Source of the DNA: an uncultured Bacteroidota bacterium
GTDB taxonomy: Bacteria > Bacteroidota > Bacteroidia > Chitinophagales > Chitinophagaceae
NCBI GenBank assembly: GCA_903851455.1
Contig: CAINOM010000585.1
Coordinates: 1-5,562, forward strand
Length of the DNA stretch: 5,562 nt
Direction of reading: 5' to 3'
The notes beneath the pieces are model-generated. The model did not search any database. It had not been told where the DNA came from and saw nothing but the letters and a program-made list of their open reading frames with translations. Below, in pieces: positions 1 to 5,098 of the stretch (its first letter is position 1; each line of letters begins with the position of its first letter). A program made the position numbers and the translations under genes.

Positions 1-801
1 TCTATGGTATTCGGTTACCTGACCAATGAGCAATGCAAGGTGTGGTATGACTCGGTGAGCCTGTGGCAGAACGATATAGAGCTGCATCCATCCAACCCGG
101 TATCTTACTTCTACCTGGGCCAGGAATATTATTCACGATATGAAAAGGCCGTGACGCCAGGAGATCAGAAGAGATACGAGGATTCTGCGCAGCGTTACTT
201 TATGGCGTCGATAGAGCGGAAGCCTGATTATATCAACCCGATCATCTGCCTGGCAGAGCTGCAGCGCAGCACCGGCCAGATAGATGCGGCAAAGTCCACT
301 TACTTCCAGGCCATGGCAATAAATGCGACCCATACATCGAACAAGGTGCAGAATAAGGACGAAAGTGTGATGCTGGGACTGGGCGTTATCTACGCCATTA
401 AAAAGCAATATGATTCGGCGGATTATTGTTTTAAAGAAGCACTGAAGCTGAAGGCTTACTTTCCCGAAGCATATAGTAACTACGCAAACTTCCTGGACAT
501 AACCGGCAAGCAGGATTCTTCACTGAAGTATTATGCAATCGCCATACAGCAGAATCCCGATGCAGTGATCCCCTACCTGAACCGGGCCAGGATACTGATG
601 ATACAGGGCCACCCGGACGTTGCGCTGAAAGACTACAACACAGTGTTGCAGTTGGAGCCGGGCAGGGCAGATGCCTACTACCTAAGGTCGAAATGCTACA
701 GTGCCATGGGCAAGAAGCCGCAGGCCCTGCAGGATGTGGAAAAAGCAAAGTCGCTGGGATTTCCGAACATAGATCCGGCTTATTATCAGTCGCTGAAGTA
801 A
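1..801 (+). CDS. C-terminal part of a TPR protein, probably the tail of a TMTC-like membrane glycosyltransferase (5' truncated)
   Basis: The frame is open from the first base, so the Met at position 4 is internal and the gene starts upstream. Numbering from that Met, residues 1-22 (VFGYLT, then KVWYDSVSLWQND) match the short link that follows the last membrane helix in multispanning TPR glycosyltransferases of the TMTC/PMT_2 type, where a 'W.dS..LW.d' pattern precedes the repeats. About six TPR units follow, at roughly 33-73, 77-110, 120-153, 154-187, 188-221 and 222-255. They show the expected spacing of small and aromatic residues (for example YSNYANFLDITGK and YLRSKCYSAMGK) and pro-rich turns such as QQNPDA and LEPGRA. 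The protein ends at a TAA, and the last unit is shorter. The repeats likely act as a protein-binding scaffold outside the cytoplasmic membrane. The TPR assignment is firm. The membrane glycosyltransferase part is inferred because the catalytic half lies outside the window. A plain TPR lipoprotein or membrane protein is the alternative. Confidence 0.85.
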   Translation, partial: SMVFGYLTNEQCKVWYDSVSLWQNDIELHPSNPVSYFYLGQEYYSRYEKAVTPGDQKRYEDSAQRYFMASIERKPDYINPIICLAELQRSTGQIDAAKSTYFQAMAINATHTSNKVQNKDESVMLGLGVIYAIKKQYDSADYCFKEALKLKAYFPEAYSNYANFLDITGKQDSSLKYYAIAIQQNPDAVIPYLNRARILMIQGHPDVALKDYNTVLQLEPGRADAYYLRSKCYSAMGKKPQALQDVEKAKSLGFPNIDPAYYQSLK

Positions 802-873
802 GGTTAGGGTGCCTGGGCTGTCCGGTTCTATGGGCCTAGACAGAAATAACGTTTTAAAAGAACACACCCCTAA

Positions 874-889
874 CCCCTCTCCAGAGGGG
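874..889. repeat. Perfect short inverted repeat (CCCCTCT/AGAGGGG)
   Basis: CCCCTCT at 874-880 is followed after two bases by its exact reverse complement at 883-889. It is the first of three inverted repeats between the convergent TPR and GT-C genes. The surrounding wording (ACCCCTAACCCCTCTCC) resembles C-rich elements that recur between genes in many Bacteroidota genomes. That resemblance is from memory and not tested here. Confidence 0.6.
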
Positions 890-922
890 AAGTGCAGCGT
901 AGTCGCGTGTTAACCACCCCCC

Positions 923-955
923 GCTTGAAAACACTGGATGGCTATGTTTTCAAGC
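923..955. repeat. Perfect 11-bp stem-loop between convergent genes, possible terminator or repeat element
   Basis: GCTTGAAAACA (923-933) pairs perfectly with TGTTTTCAAGC (945-955) around an 11-nt loop. The hairpin lies 122 nt after the TPR stop and 53 nt from the end of the minus-strand gene. No U-rich run follows directly on either strand, so it is not a textbook intrinsic terminator. A transcript from either side would still fold here, and it may help separate the convergent transcripts. Confidence 0.6.
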
Positions 956-957
956 TG

Positions 958-979
958 CCCCTCCTAAAAACGGGAGGGG
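958..979. repeat. G/C-rich inverted repeat (CCCCTCC/GGAGGGG)
   Basis: CCCCTCC (958-964) and GGAGGGG (973-979) form a 7-bp stem around TAAAAACG. It follows the 923-955 stem-loop by two bases. GGAGGGG is almost the same motif as AGAGGGG at 883-889, so the outer arms of 874-889 and 958-979 can also pair with each other. This suggests one composite folded element over about 861-986 rather than three unrelated hairpins. Confidence 0.55.
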
Positions 980-1007
980 AGGTGTCGCGCCCCTCATTTT
1001 GGTGACT

Positions 1008-2237
1008 TTATTGGTCTGTTTGTTTTTCTCCTAACGAAAACCGGAGACGGCTGAAGCGGAGCGCCATCAGGTACATAAAGGAGGGCATGAGCTGCATGAG
1101 GACGCGGTCCATGGAGGTGTGCACATGCCAGTCGATGCTCTTGGGGGTAAGGAGGTAGACGATACAGTAACCGACTATACAACAGAGCAGCGCCACAATG
1201 TTGCGCGAGGGCCATCTCCGTTCGGCTATACAGAATATGAAGTACGCAATGAGGCCTATTTTCAGGGGTATGTAGAAATGGTTGAAGTTGTAGGTGAGGT
1301 ATTCCCAGACTATTGCGTACCGGGAACTATCTGTGAGCATTTCCCGGGTTTTGGGTCCCTGGCCGGAGATGAGGTCATTGGCAGGGGCCTGGATCTTGAA
1401 AATGATGAGTGTGATAGCCGGTAAGGCAATGCCTGCCAGGAAGTACTTCCAGCGACCGCCGCCGAAAAGGGTCCGGATATTGAATAGGATAAAGATGGCA
1501 GCCAGCATAAGGCCCTCGTTCTTCACCCAGCCAAAGCAACCGATCAATGCTGCGGCAACCAGGATGGCGCCGGGCTTTTTCTTCGCCTCTTCGATACAGA
1601 TAAACGCACAAAGGAAGAAGAGGGCAAGCGGCACATCGGCATACTGGCCAAGGCCGCGCTCCAGGTAAAAGTCGTCGGTGATGATGAGGAAGAACGCCAG
1701 GGCGGCTATAGGGAGGTTTTTGCGGTATAACGCTACGTATATGCTTACTGGCACCAGCAACTGAATGGCATAACCCAGGGCATAAGGCACCACAAAATTG
1801 TCGCAACCGGTGAGCCTGCGCAGAAAGGCGATGGATGCAGAGAGATAAAGCGGGTAGTCGGCATGCAACTCAGGATTCAGGGAAAAGAGGTATTTCCGAT
1901 AGGCGGGATCCTGCAGGAATTTGGCATGATAGTTCCAGATGGTCCAGGAGTCCCAGTAGCCGTATTGCGGGGCTATGTAGTAGCTCTTGTTGGTGATAAT
2001 GATGACACCGACAGTGAGTATGGCGTAAGACCAGGCGACTTGGGTTTTGCTGAGGCTGGTGGTTTCTGCTACAGCCACATACGTTCCTAACCACCTATAA
2101 CTGAAGTATCCAAAAGCGACGACCAGCAATACCGGAACAATGAACGGCAGGCCCACCAGCAGCGACAAGTAGTAGACCATGCTGGCAAAGCCCGGCAACA
2201 GTGGCAACCATATGATATTCAGCAGGTTTCTTTGCAT
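1008..2237 (-). CDS. Polytopic GT-C-like membrane glycosyltransferase family protein
   Basis: A 409-residue, very hydrophobic protein with about nine to eleven membrane segments (for example 13-45, 64-82, 147-170, 175-187, 200-216, 223-235, 243-255, 264-280, 322-337 and 346-363). After the third segment comes a loop with YWDSWTIWNYHAKFL (94-108, acidic residue D96) and HADYPL (125-130). An Asp in this first large external loop is typical of GT-C fold enzymes that use polyprenyl-phosphate sugars. Further conserved-looking motifs are QYADVPLAL (198-206), KNEGL (239-243) and DRVLMQLMPS (377-386). The likely role is transfer of a sugar to a surface glycan or lipid on the outer face of the cytoplasmic membrane; donor and acceptor cannot be read from the sequence. 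It starts 3 nt after the stop of the upstream small gene, so the two are probably co-transcribed and translationally coupled. No Shine-Dalgarno is seen before the ATG. The GT-C call rests on topology and motifs and is an inference; a membrane protein of unknown function is the alternative. Confidence 0.75.
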   Translation of the reverse strand: MQRNLLNIIWLPLLPGFASMVYYLSLLVGLPFIVPVLLVVAFGYFSYRWLGTYVAVAETTSLSKTQVAWSYAILTVGVIIITNKSYYIAPQYGYWDSWTIWNYHAKFLQDPAYRKYLFSLNPELHADYPLYLSASIAFLRRLTGCDNFVVPYALGYAIQLLVPVSIYVALYRKNLPIAALAFFLIITDDFYLERGLGQYADVPLALFFLCAFICIEEAKKKPGAILVAAALIGCFGWVKNEGLMLAAIFILFNIRTLFGGGRWKYFLAGIALPAITLIIFKIQAPANDLISGQGPKTREMLTDSSRYAIVWEYLTYNFNHFYIPLKIGLIAYFIFCIAERRWPSRNIVALLCCIVGYCIVYLLTPKSIDWHVHTSMDRVLMQLMPSFMYLMALRFSRLRFSLGEKQTDQ

Positions 2238-2240
2238 GGG

Positions 2241-2618
2241 CTACAGGTGGTGTATAAGCAGGTATCTGTATTTATCATCTTTATTTTCCCAGATAACGGA
2301 TGAATGCGCGATCATTGTATCGATACCGGCGTCTTTTGCATCAATGGAAGTGAGCAATAGCGTAGTGTCCCTTTCACTGGTCGGGAGGACGAGCTTTACC
2401 GGGGTGAGATAGTAACTGACATACTCCGGGAACAGGTCGGAGCCGGGAACTGTGCATTTGAAAACCAGGTGCGAACCAAATGATAAGTACTTGTCTGTGC
2501 CTTTCAGTGCCTTTTGGACACGGTCGGCATCGGTAGGTTCTGCAAATTTTACCGTATAGCTATAGGCTGCTACGGTAACGGACAATGCAAGAAGTAAGTA
2601 GACTACCCAGCCTTTCAT
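2241..2618 (-). CDS. Small membrane-anchored protein of unknown function, first gene of the operon with the GT-C-like protein
   Basis: A 125-residue protein if started at the ATG at 2618. That start puts the sequence MKGWVVYLLLALSVTVAAYSY at the N-terminus as a signal anchor, with a lysine before a single hydrophobic helix. The in-frame ATG at 2666 would add 16 residues of no clear character and is less likely. After the helix come about 100 soluble residues with the segments YLSFGSHLVF, LFPEYVSYYLTPVKLVLP and a run of alternating hydrophobic residues (TTLLLTSID), which suggests a mixed alpha/beta extracytoplasmic domain. The FPEYVSYYL...LP pattern is reminiscent of small soluble domains that accompany membrane glycosyltransferases, but I do not recognise a named family. 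The 3-nt gap to the downstream GT-C-like gene argues that the two work together, perhaps as catalytic subunit and accessory domain. Function is unknown. Confidence 0.7.
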   Translation of the reverse strand: MKGWVVYLLLALSVTVAAYSYTVKFAEPTDADRVQKALKGTDKYLSFGSHLVFKCTVPGSDLFPEYVSYYLTPVKLVLPTSERDTTLLLTSIDAKDAGIDTMIAHSSVIWENKDDKYRYLLIHHL

Positions 2619-2623
2619 TTGTG

Positions 2624-2630
2624 CAAAATA
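2624..2630 (-). promoter_or_regulatory. Weak candidate -7 element for the two-gene minus-strand operon
   Basis: Reading the minus strand, TATTTTG ends 5 nt before the ATG at 2618. It is one base short of the Bacteroidota TAnnTTTG box. A TTTG lies 12 nt upstream, closer than the usual spacing of about 20. If used, the transcript would begin at or next to the start codon and be leaderless. This is a weak match. Confidence 0.25.
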
Positions 2631-2801
2631 CAATAATAAGGACAAACCGTTAACACGGGCACTCACTTATGGTTTAACTGACCATGATAAACAACTGTTG
2701 ACCAGCATGTTAATGTTGTTTTTATAGAAATTTGAGCGGGAAATAATTGTTAAAAATGCATTCGAGGCGGAAAAAACTTCGGCATTTTGAGGTTTAAAAC
2801 C

Positions 2802-2809
2802 TATCTTTG
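2802..2809 (+). promoter_or_regulatory. Bacteroidota -7 promoter box for tatA
   Basis: TATCTTTG matches the Bacteroidota sigma-70-type -7 consensus TAnnTTTG exactly. It predicts a transcript start near 2816 and an A/T-rich leader of about 45 nt before the ATG at 2862. The -33 element is not clear: a TTTG at 2786-2789 is too close (12 nt). The box lies inside the longer reading frame that begins at 2787, which argues against that earlier start. Confidence 0.6.
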
Positions 2810-2861
2810 CCCCTCGACCTATCCGAACTATTTCTTAATATTAAAAAAAACATTTTCTACC

Positions 2862-3116
2862 ATGTCAGTATTAAATCTTCACCCACAGTTATTGATGGGT
2901 ATGCCTAATGCGGGTGAGTTGGTCATTACGTTATTGATCATTGTTGTGTTGTTTGGCAGCAAAAAGATACCAGAACTGGCAAAAGGACTTGGTAAAGGCA
3001 TTCGTGAGTTTAACGATGCCAAGGATGGAATTAAGAGCGAAATAGAGAGCGGAATGAAGGACAAGGAAAAGATCCAGTCTCCGAACACCACAAGTACACC
3101 ATCCGGCAACGCCTGA
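2862..3116 (+). CDS. tatA: Sec-independent twin-arginine translocase subunit TatA/TatE
   Basis: An 84-residue protein with the TatA/B/E plan: a short external N-terminus, one membrane helix (about 19-31, with E19 at its start), the FG hinge (31-32), then KKIPELAKGLGKGIREFNDAK as an amphipathic helix (34-54) and a charged, flexible tail ending in a Ser/Thr/Pro-rich stretch. In the Tat system TatA oligomers form the pathway by which TatC-bound folded proteins with twin-arginine signals cross the cytoplasmic membrane. TatB differs by a longer tail, so the short length favours TatA/E. I chose the ATG at 2862 because the in-frame ATG at 2787 precedes the promoter box and would add 25 residues that do not fit the family. 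The Met at residue 12 or 14 is another possible start. No tatC lies in the window. The next gene, a lytic transglycosylase, has a Sec-type signal without twin arginines, so it is not an obvious Tat substrate. Confidence 0.92.
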   Translation: MSVLNLHPQLLMGMPNAGELVITLLIIVVLFGSKKIPELAKGLGKGIREFNDAKDGIKSEIESGMKDKEKIQSPNTTSTPSGNA

Positions 3117-3222
3117 TCACGCGCACCGCTACCCTCATTACTGGTTATTTAATTTCACTTGTTACTTAAAGGCTTTTTCCCTCGCAGGGGATGTATGCTC
3201 TAAAGTAGAAAAAAACGAGACA

Positions 3223-4584
3223 ATGCTGTTCAAACAAATTTTGCCCGCTTTTTTACTTACTGTTTGCGCTACCCAGCTGCATGCCCAGGCCCGTTATGAT
3301 ACCATCATTACAGAGTCTGGCCGCATGATCGTAAGGCCCGCAAGCCGCATACTGGCAGTGAACCTGCCTGCAGAATCTGATAATAAGGCCACGACAACGG
3401 TTTATACCGCGCCACAAAAACCACTGCCACCTGCCAAAAAGCAGGCCGAGGTAGCTAAGACGGCTGAAAGCAAGAAAACAGAAAGCAAAGTAGCTGAGAA
3501 TAGGGCTGCCCAGAAAACTGCTGAGGTTAAGAAAACACCGGAAAGTAAAGTGATTGCGAGCGCAATGGACAAGAAAGCCGGATACAATCATGTGCCTCTT
3601 GCCGGTGAAAAAGCTTACTTCGGGGATAAGAATGAGTATGTGAACGATTTTGTGCGTAAATACCTGGAACTGCATAATAAGACACTTGGCAATGTACAGA
3701 GCAGCGGCGACCATTCGTTCTCGGTAATAGATAATGTACTGGAGAAGAAAAACATGCCGAAGGAGCTGAAATACCTCGCGGTAATAGAATCAGCCTTAAA
3801 TCATAATGCCGTATCAAGGGCTGGCGCCGTAGGACCATGGCAGCTTATGGAAACCACTGCGCGCGGACTGGGCTTAAAGGTATCCCGCCACAATGACGAC
3901 CGCCGCGACCTCTACAAATCAACGACTGCAGCAACCAAGTACCTGGAACTTCTATACAGCCAGCTGAATGACTGGTTGCTGGTGATCGCAGCTTATAACA
4001 GCGGCCCGGTGCCTGTGCAGCGTGCCATAGAGCGCACCGGCAGCCACAACTTCTGGGATATAAAGGAATTCCTGCCCCGCGAAACACAGGGTCACGTACT
4101 GGCTTTTATAGCTACTGCAAGCATTTTCGAGAACCTCAGCAAGTTCATCAACCTGGGCAGCATACCTGTTGACTTTAAGTTTGGCAAGGAAGAAGAGCTT
4201 GCAGGGCTTAAGGATGCTGCTGGTAAGCCATTACCTGTTGCCACAGCGCCTAATCTCGGTTCACCTGCAGCAACAACAACTCCTGCGGCATCTGCACCCG
4301 GCGTGACCGTTGTGAAAAAGCAGCAGTTTACTGAAGAAGAGCTGAAGAATATGGCTATAGTGCGCATCACCAAGCCTTTGCACCTGGAATATACCGCAGA
4401 GCAATTGGGCATAGACAAGAAGCTCCTGAGCCGCTGGAACACGGATTACGAACTGTTCACTTACAATGCTTACCCTACTCCATACTACAACCTGCGCATC
4501 CCTAAGGATAAGCTGGACCTTTTCCTTCAAAAGAAAGAGTTTCTTACCAAGAAGTCTACCGAGATATTTGCAGGTTTGAAGTAA
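3223..4584 (+). CDS. Secreted MltD-like lytic murein transglycosylase (SLT domain)
   Basis: A 453-residue protein that cleaves the MurNAc-GlcNAc bond of peptidoglycan with formation of 1,6-anhydro-MurNAc. Residues 1-22 form a Sec signal peptide (LFKQILPAFLLTVCA, cleavage likely after HAQA); no lipobox is evident, although a Cys at 15 lies within the hydrophobic core. Residues about 62-118 are a Lys/Ala/Glu-rich, low-complexity linker with repeated ESK(K)TESKV/PESKV words. The SLT catalytic domain spans about 140-310: VIESALN gives the catalytic Glu189, then GAVGPWQLM (201-209) and AAYNSGP (256-262), all as expected for family 1 transglycosylases of the MltD subgroup. A Pro/Thr/Ala-rich stretch (about 335-362) joins a C-terminal segment (about 380-430: LHLEYTAEQLGIDKKLLSRWN then YNLRIPKDK) that looks like a divergent LysM peptidoglycan-binding module. 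It lies 106 nt after tatA, with no clear promoter found; an AAAAACGAGACA leader precedes the ATG. The catalytic call is firm, the LysM call tentative. Confidence 0.93.
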   Translation: MLFKQILPAFLLTVCATQLHAQARYDTIITESGRMIVRPASRILAVNLPAESDNKATTTVYTAPQKPLPPAKKQAEVAKTAESKKTESKVAENRAAQKTAEVKKTPESKVIASAMDKKAGYNHVPLAGEKAYFGDKNEYVNDFVRKYLELHNKTLGNVQSSGDHSFSVIDNVLEKKNMPKELKYLAVIESALNHNAVSRAGAVGPWQLMETTARGLGLKVSRHNDDRRDLYKSTTAATKYLELLYSQLNDWLLVIAAYNSGPVPVQRAIERTGSHNFWDIKEFLPRETQGHVLAFIATASIFENLSKFINLGSIPVDFKFGKEEELAGLKDAAGKPLPVATAPNLGSPAATTTPAASAPGVTVVKKQQFTEEELKNMAIVRITKPLHLEYTAEQLGIDKKLLSRWNTDYELFTYNAYPTPYYNLRIPKDKLDLFLQKKEFLTKKSTEIFAGLK

Positions 4585-4595
4585 GAAAATGTGGG

Positions 4596-4640
4596 TAACG
4601 AGGCTATTTTTAGAAGCCGTTATTTTATTTTTTATTTTTA
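4596..4640 (+). terminator. Possible intrinsic terminator after the lytic transglycosylase gene
   Basis: TAAC (4596-4599) pairs with GTTA (4619-4622) and GGCT (4602-4605) with AGCC (4615-4618), with a two-base bulge on the left side and a 9-nt loop. A T-rich run (TTTTATTTTTTATTTTTA) follows. The stem is short and bulged, so strength is uncertain. The same T-rich run also forms the upstream part of the rpsT promoter. Confidence 0.5.
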
Positions 4641-4651
4641 ATTTTTTATTT

Positions 4652-4659
4652 TACCTTTG
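4652..4659 (+). promoter_or_regulatory. Bacteroidota -7 promoter box for rpsT
   Basis: TACCTTTG is an exact match to TAnnTTTG and stands 22 nt before the rpsT start codon. It predicts a transcript start near 4666 and a leader of about 16 nt (AAAAAAAGAATTGA before the ATG) without a Shine-Dalgarno. Upstream is about 30 nt of almost pure A/T, which could act as an UP-like element; no TTG is found at the -33 position. Confidence 0.65.
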
Positions 4660-4681
4660 CAGTCCTTAAAAAAAGAATTGA

Positions 4682-4936
4682 ATGGCAAACCATAAAGCAA
4701 CCAAAAAAGATGTCCGCCAAAGTGAAAAGCGTCGTGAGCGTAACCGTTACTATGGGAAAACCACGCGTAATGCTATCCGCACACTGCTGGCAACAACTGA
4801 TAAAACAGAAGCACAGGCAAACCTTAGCAAAGTAGTATCTATGATAGATAAGCTGGCTAAGCGCAATATCATTCATAAAAACAAGGCTGGCAACGTTAAG
4901 TCCGGCATTGTGAAGAGGGTTAATGCTTTAGCATAA
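4682..4936 (+). CDS. rpsT: 30S ribosomal protein S20
   Basis: An 84-residue, strongly basic protein of the usual S20 length. The N-terminal stretch [22 protein letters not shown] (3-24), followed by [11 protein letters not shown], is the family's signature: a long, Arg/Lys-rich helix that binds 16S rRNA. The remainder ([31 protein letters not shown]) gives the second and third helices of the three-helix bundle, ending in the typical IHKNKA..KS..VKRVNAL pattern. S20 is a primary binder in assembly of the small subunit body. The gene stands alone, with its own promoter box and a strong terminator, so it is a one-gene transcript. The start ATG at 4682 is the only reasonable one. Confidence 0.98.
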   Translation: MANHKATKKDVRQSEKRRERNRYYGKTTRNAIRTLLATTDKTEAQANLSKVVSMIDKLAKRNIIHKNKAGNVKSGIVKRVNALA

Positions 4937-4957
4937 TATCCTTCTCTTATACTTTTT

Positions 4958-4991
4958 CAAGCCCTCCGCGTTGCGGGGGGCTTGTTGTTTT
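4958..4991 (+). terminator. Strong intrinsic terminator of rpsT
   Basis: CAAGCCCTCCGC (4958-4969) pairs with GCGGGGGGCTTG (4973-4984) over 12 bp with one T-G wobble and a 3-nt loop, followed by TTGTTTT. It begins 21 nt after the rpsT stop and should isolate rpsT from the repressor gene downstream. Confidence 0.92.
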
Positions 4992-5051
4992 GTACGCACC
5001 TCTCCCCTTAATTGTTAAAAAAAATTTAAAACAGCTAGTTGTATTTTTATT

Positions 5052-5067
5052 TACGAATTAATTCGTA
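5052..5067. promoter_or_regulatory. Operator 1: perfect 16-bp palindrome, probable BlaI/MecI-type binding site
   Basis: TACGAATTAATTCGTA is its own reverse complement. An identical copy lies 24 bp downstream (start to start). Its last two bases are the TA of the -7 box, so a bound dimer would block RNA polymerase. Palindromes with TAC/GTA ends ahead of a BlaI-family gene fit autorepression as known for blaI and mecI. Binding by this protein is inferred from position. Confidence 0.8.
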
Positions 5068-5073
5068 GATTTG
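5066..5073 (+). promoter_or_regulatory. -7 promoter box of the blaI-like gene, between the two operators
   Basis: TAGATTTG matches TAnnTTTG exactly. Predicted transcript start is near 5080, inside operator 2, giving a leader of about 19 nt. A TTG at 5039-5041 could be the -33 element, but its 24-nt spacing is somewhat long. Confidence 0.6.
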
Positions 5074-5075
5074 TG

Positions 5076-5091
5076 TACGAATTAATTCGTA
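5076..5091. promoter_or_regulatory. Operator 2: second identical 16-bp palindrome
   Basis: TACGAATTAATTCGTA again, ending 7 nt before the ATG at 5099 and covering the predicted transcript start. The identity extends two bases to GA, so 18 bp are repeated exactly (5052-5069 and 5076-5093). Centre-to-centre distance is 24 bp, about 2.3 helix turns, so two repressor dimers would lie on somewhat different faces. Confidence 0.8.
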
Positions 5092-5098
5092 GAAAGAA

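Noticed and set aside
1119..2094. Plus-strand and alternative minus-frame reading frames within the GT-C-like gene
   Set aside because: They overlap a longer, clearly coding membrane protein frame, and their translations are Pro/Arg/Cys-rich or without recognisable domains, as expected for shadow frames.
2619..2666. An earlier start (ATG at 2666) for the small minus-strand protein
   Set aside because: The 16 extra residues would precede a well-formed signal anchor that begins at the Met at 2618.
2787..2861. A longer N-terminus for TatA from the ATG at 2787
   Set aside because: The -7 box TATCTTTG at 2802-2809 lies inside it, the extra 25 residues do not fit the family, and the ATG at 2862 gives a normal TatA length.
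3179..3189. CCCT-CGC-AGGG hairpin between tatA and the transglycosylase gene as a tatA terminator
   Set aside because: The stem is only 4 bp and no T-run follows it on the plus strand.
3253..4530. Several minus-strand reading frames across the lytic transglycosylase gene
   Set aside because: All are antisense to a gene with intact catalytic motifs; their translations show only low-complexity Cys/Ser/Leu runs.
5052..5093. CRISPR or tandem-repeat array from the two identical 18-bp repeats
   Set aside because: There are only two copies, with a 6-bp gap, and their palindromic form and position around a promoter fit operators far better.
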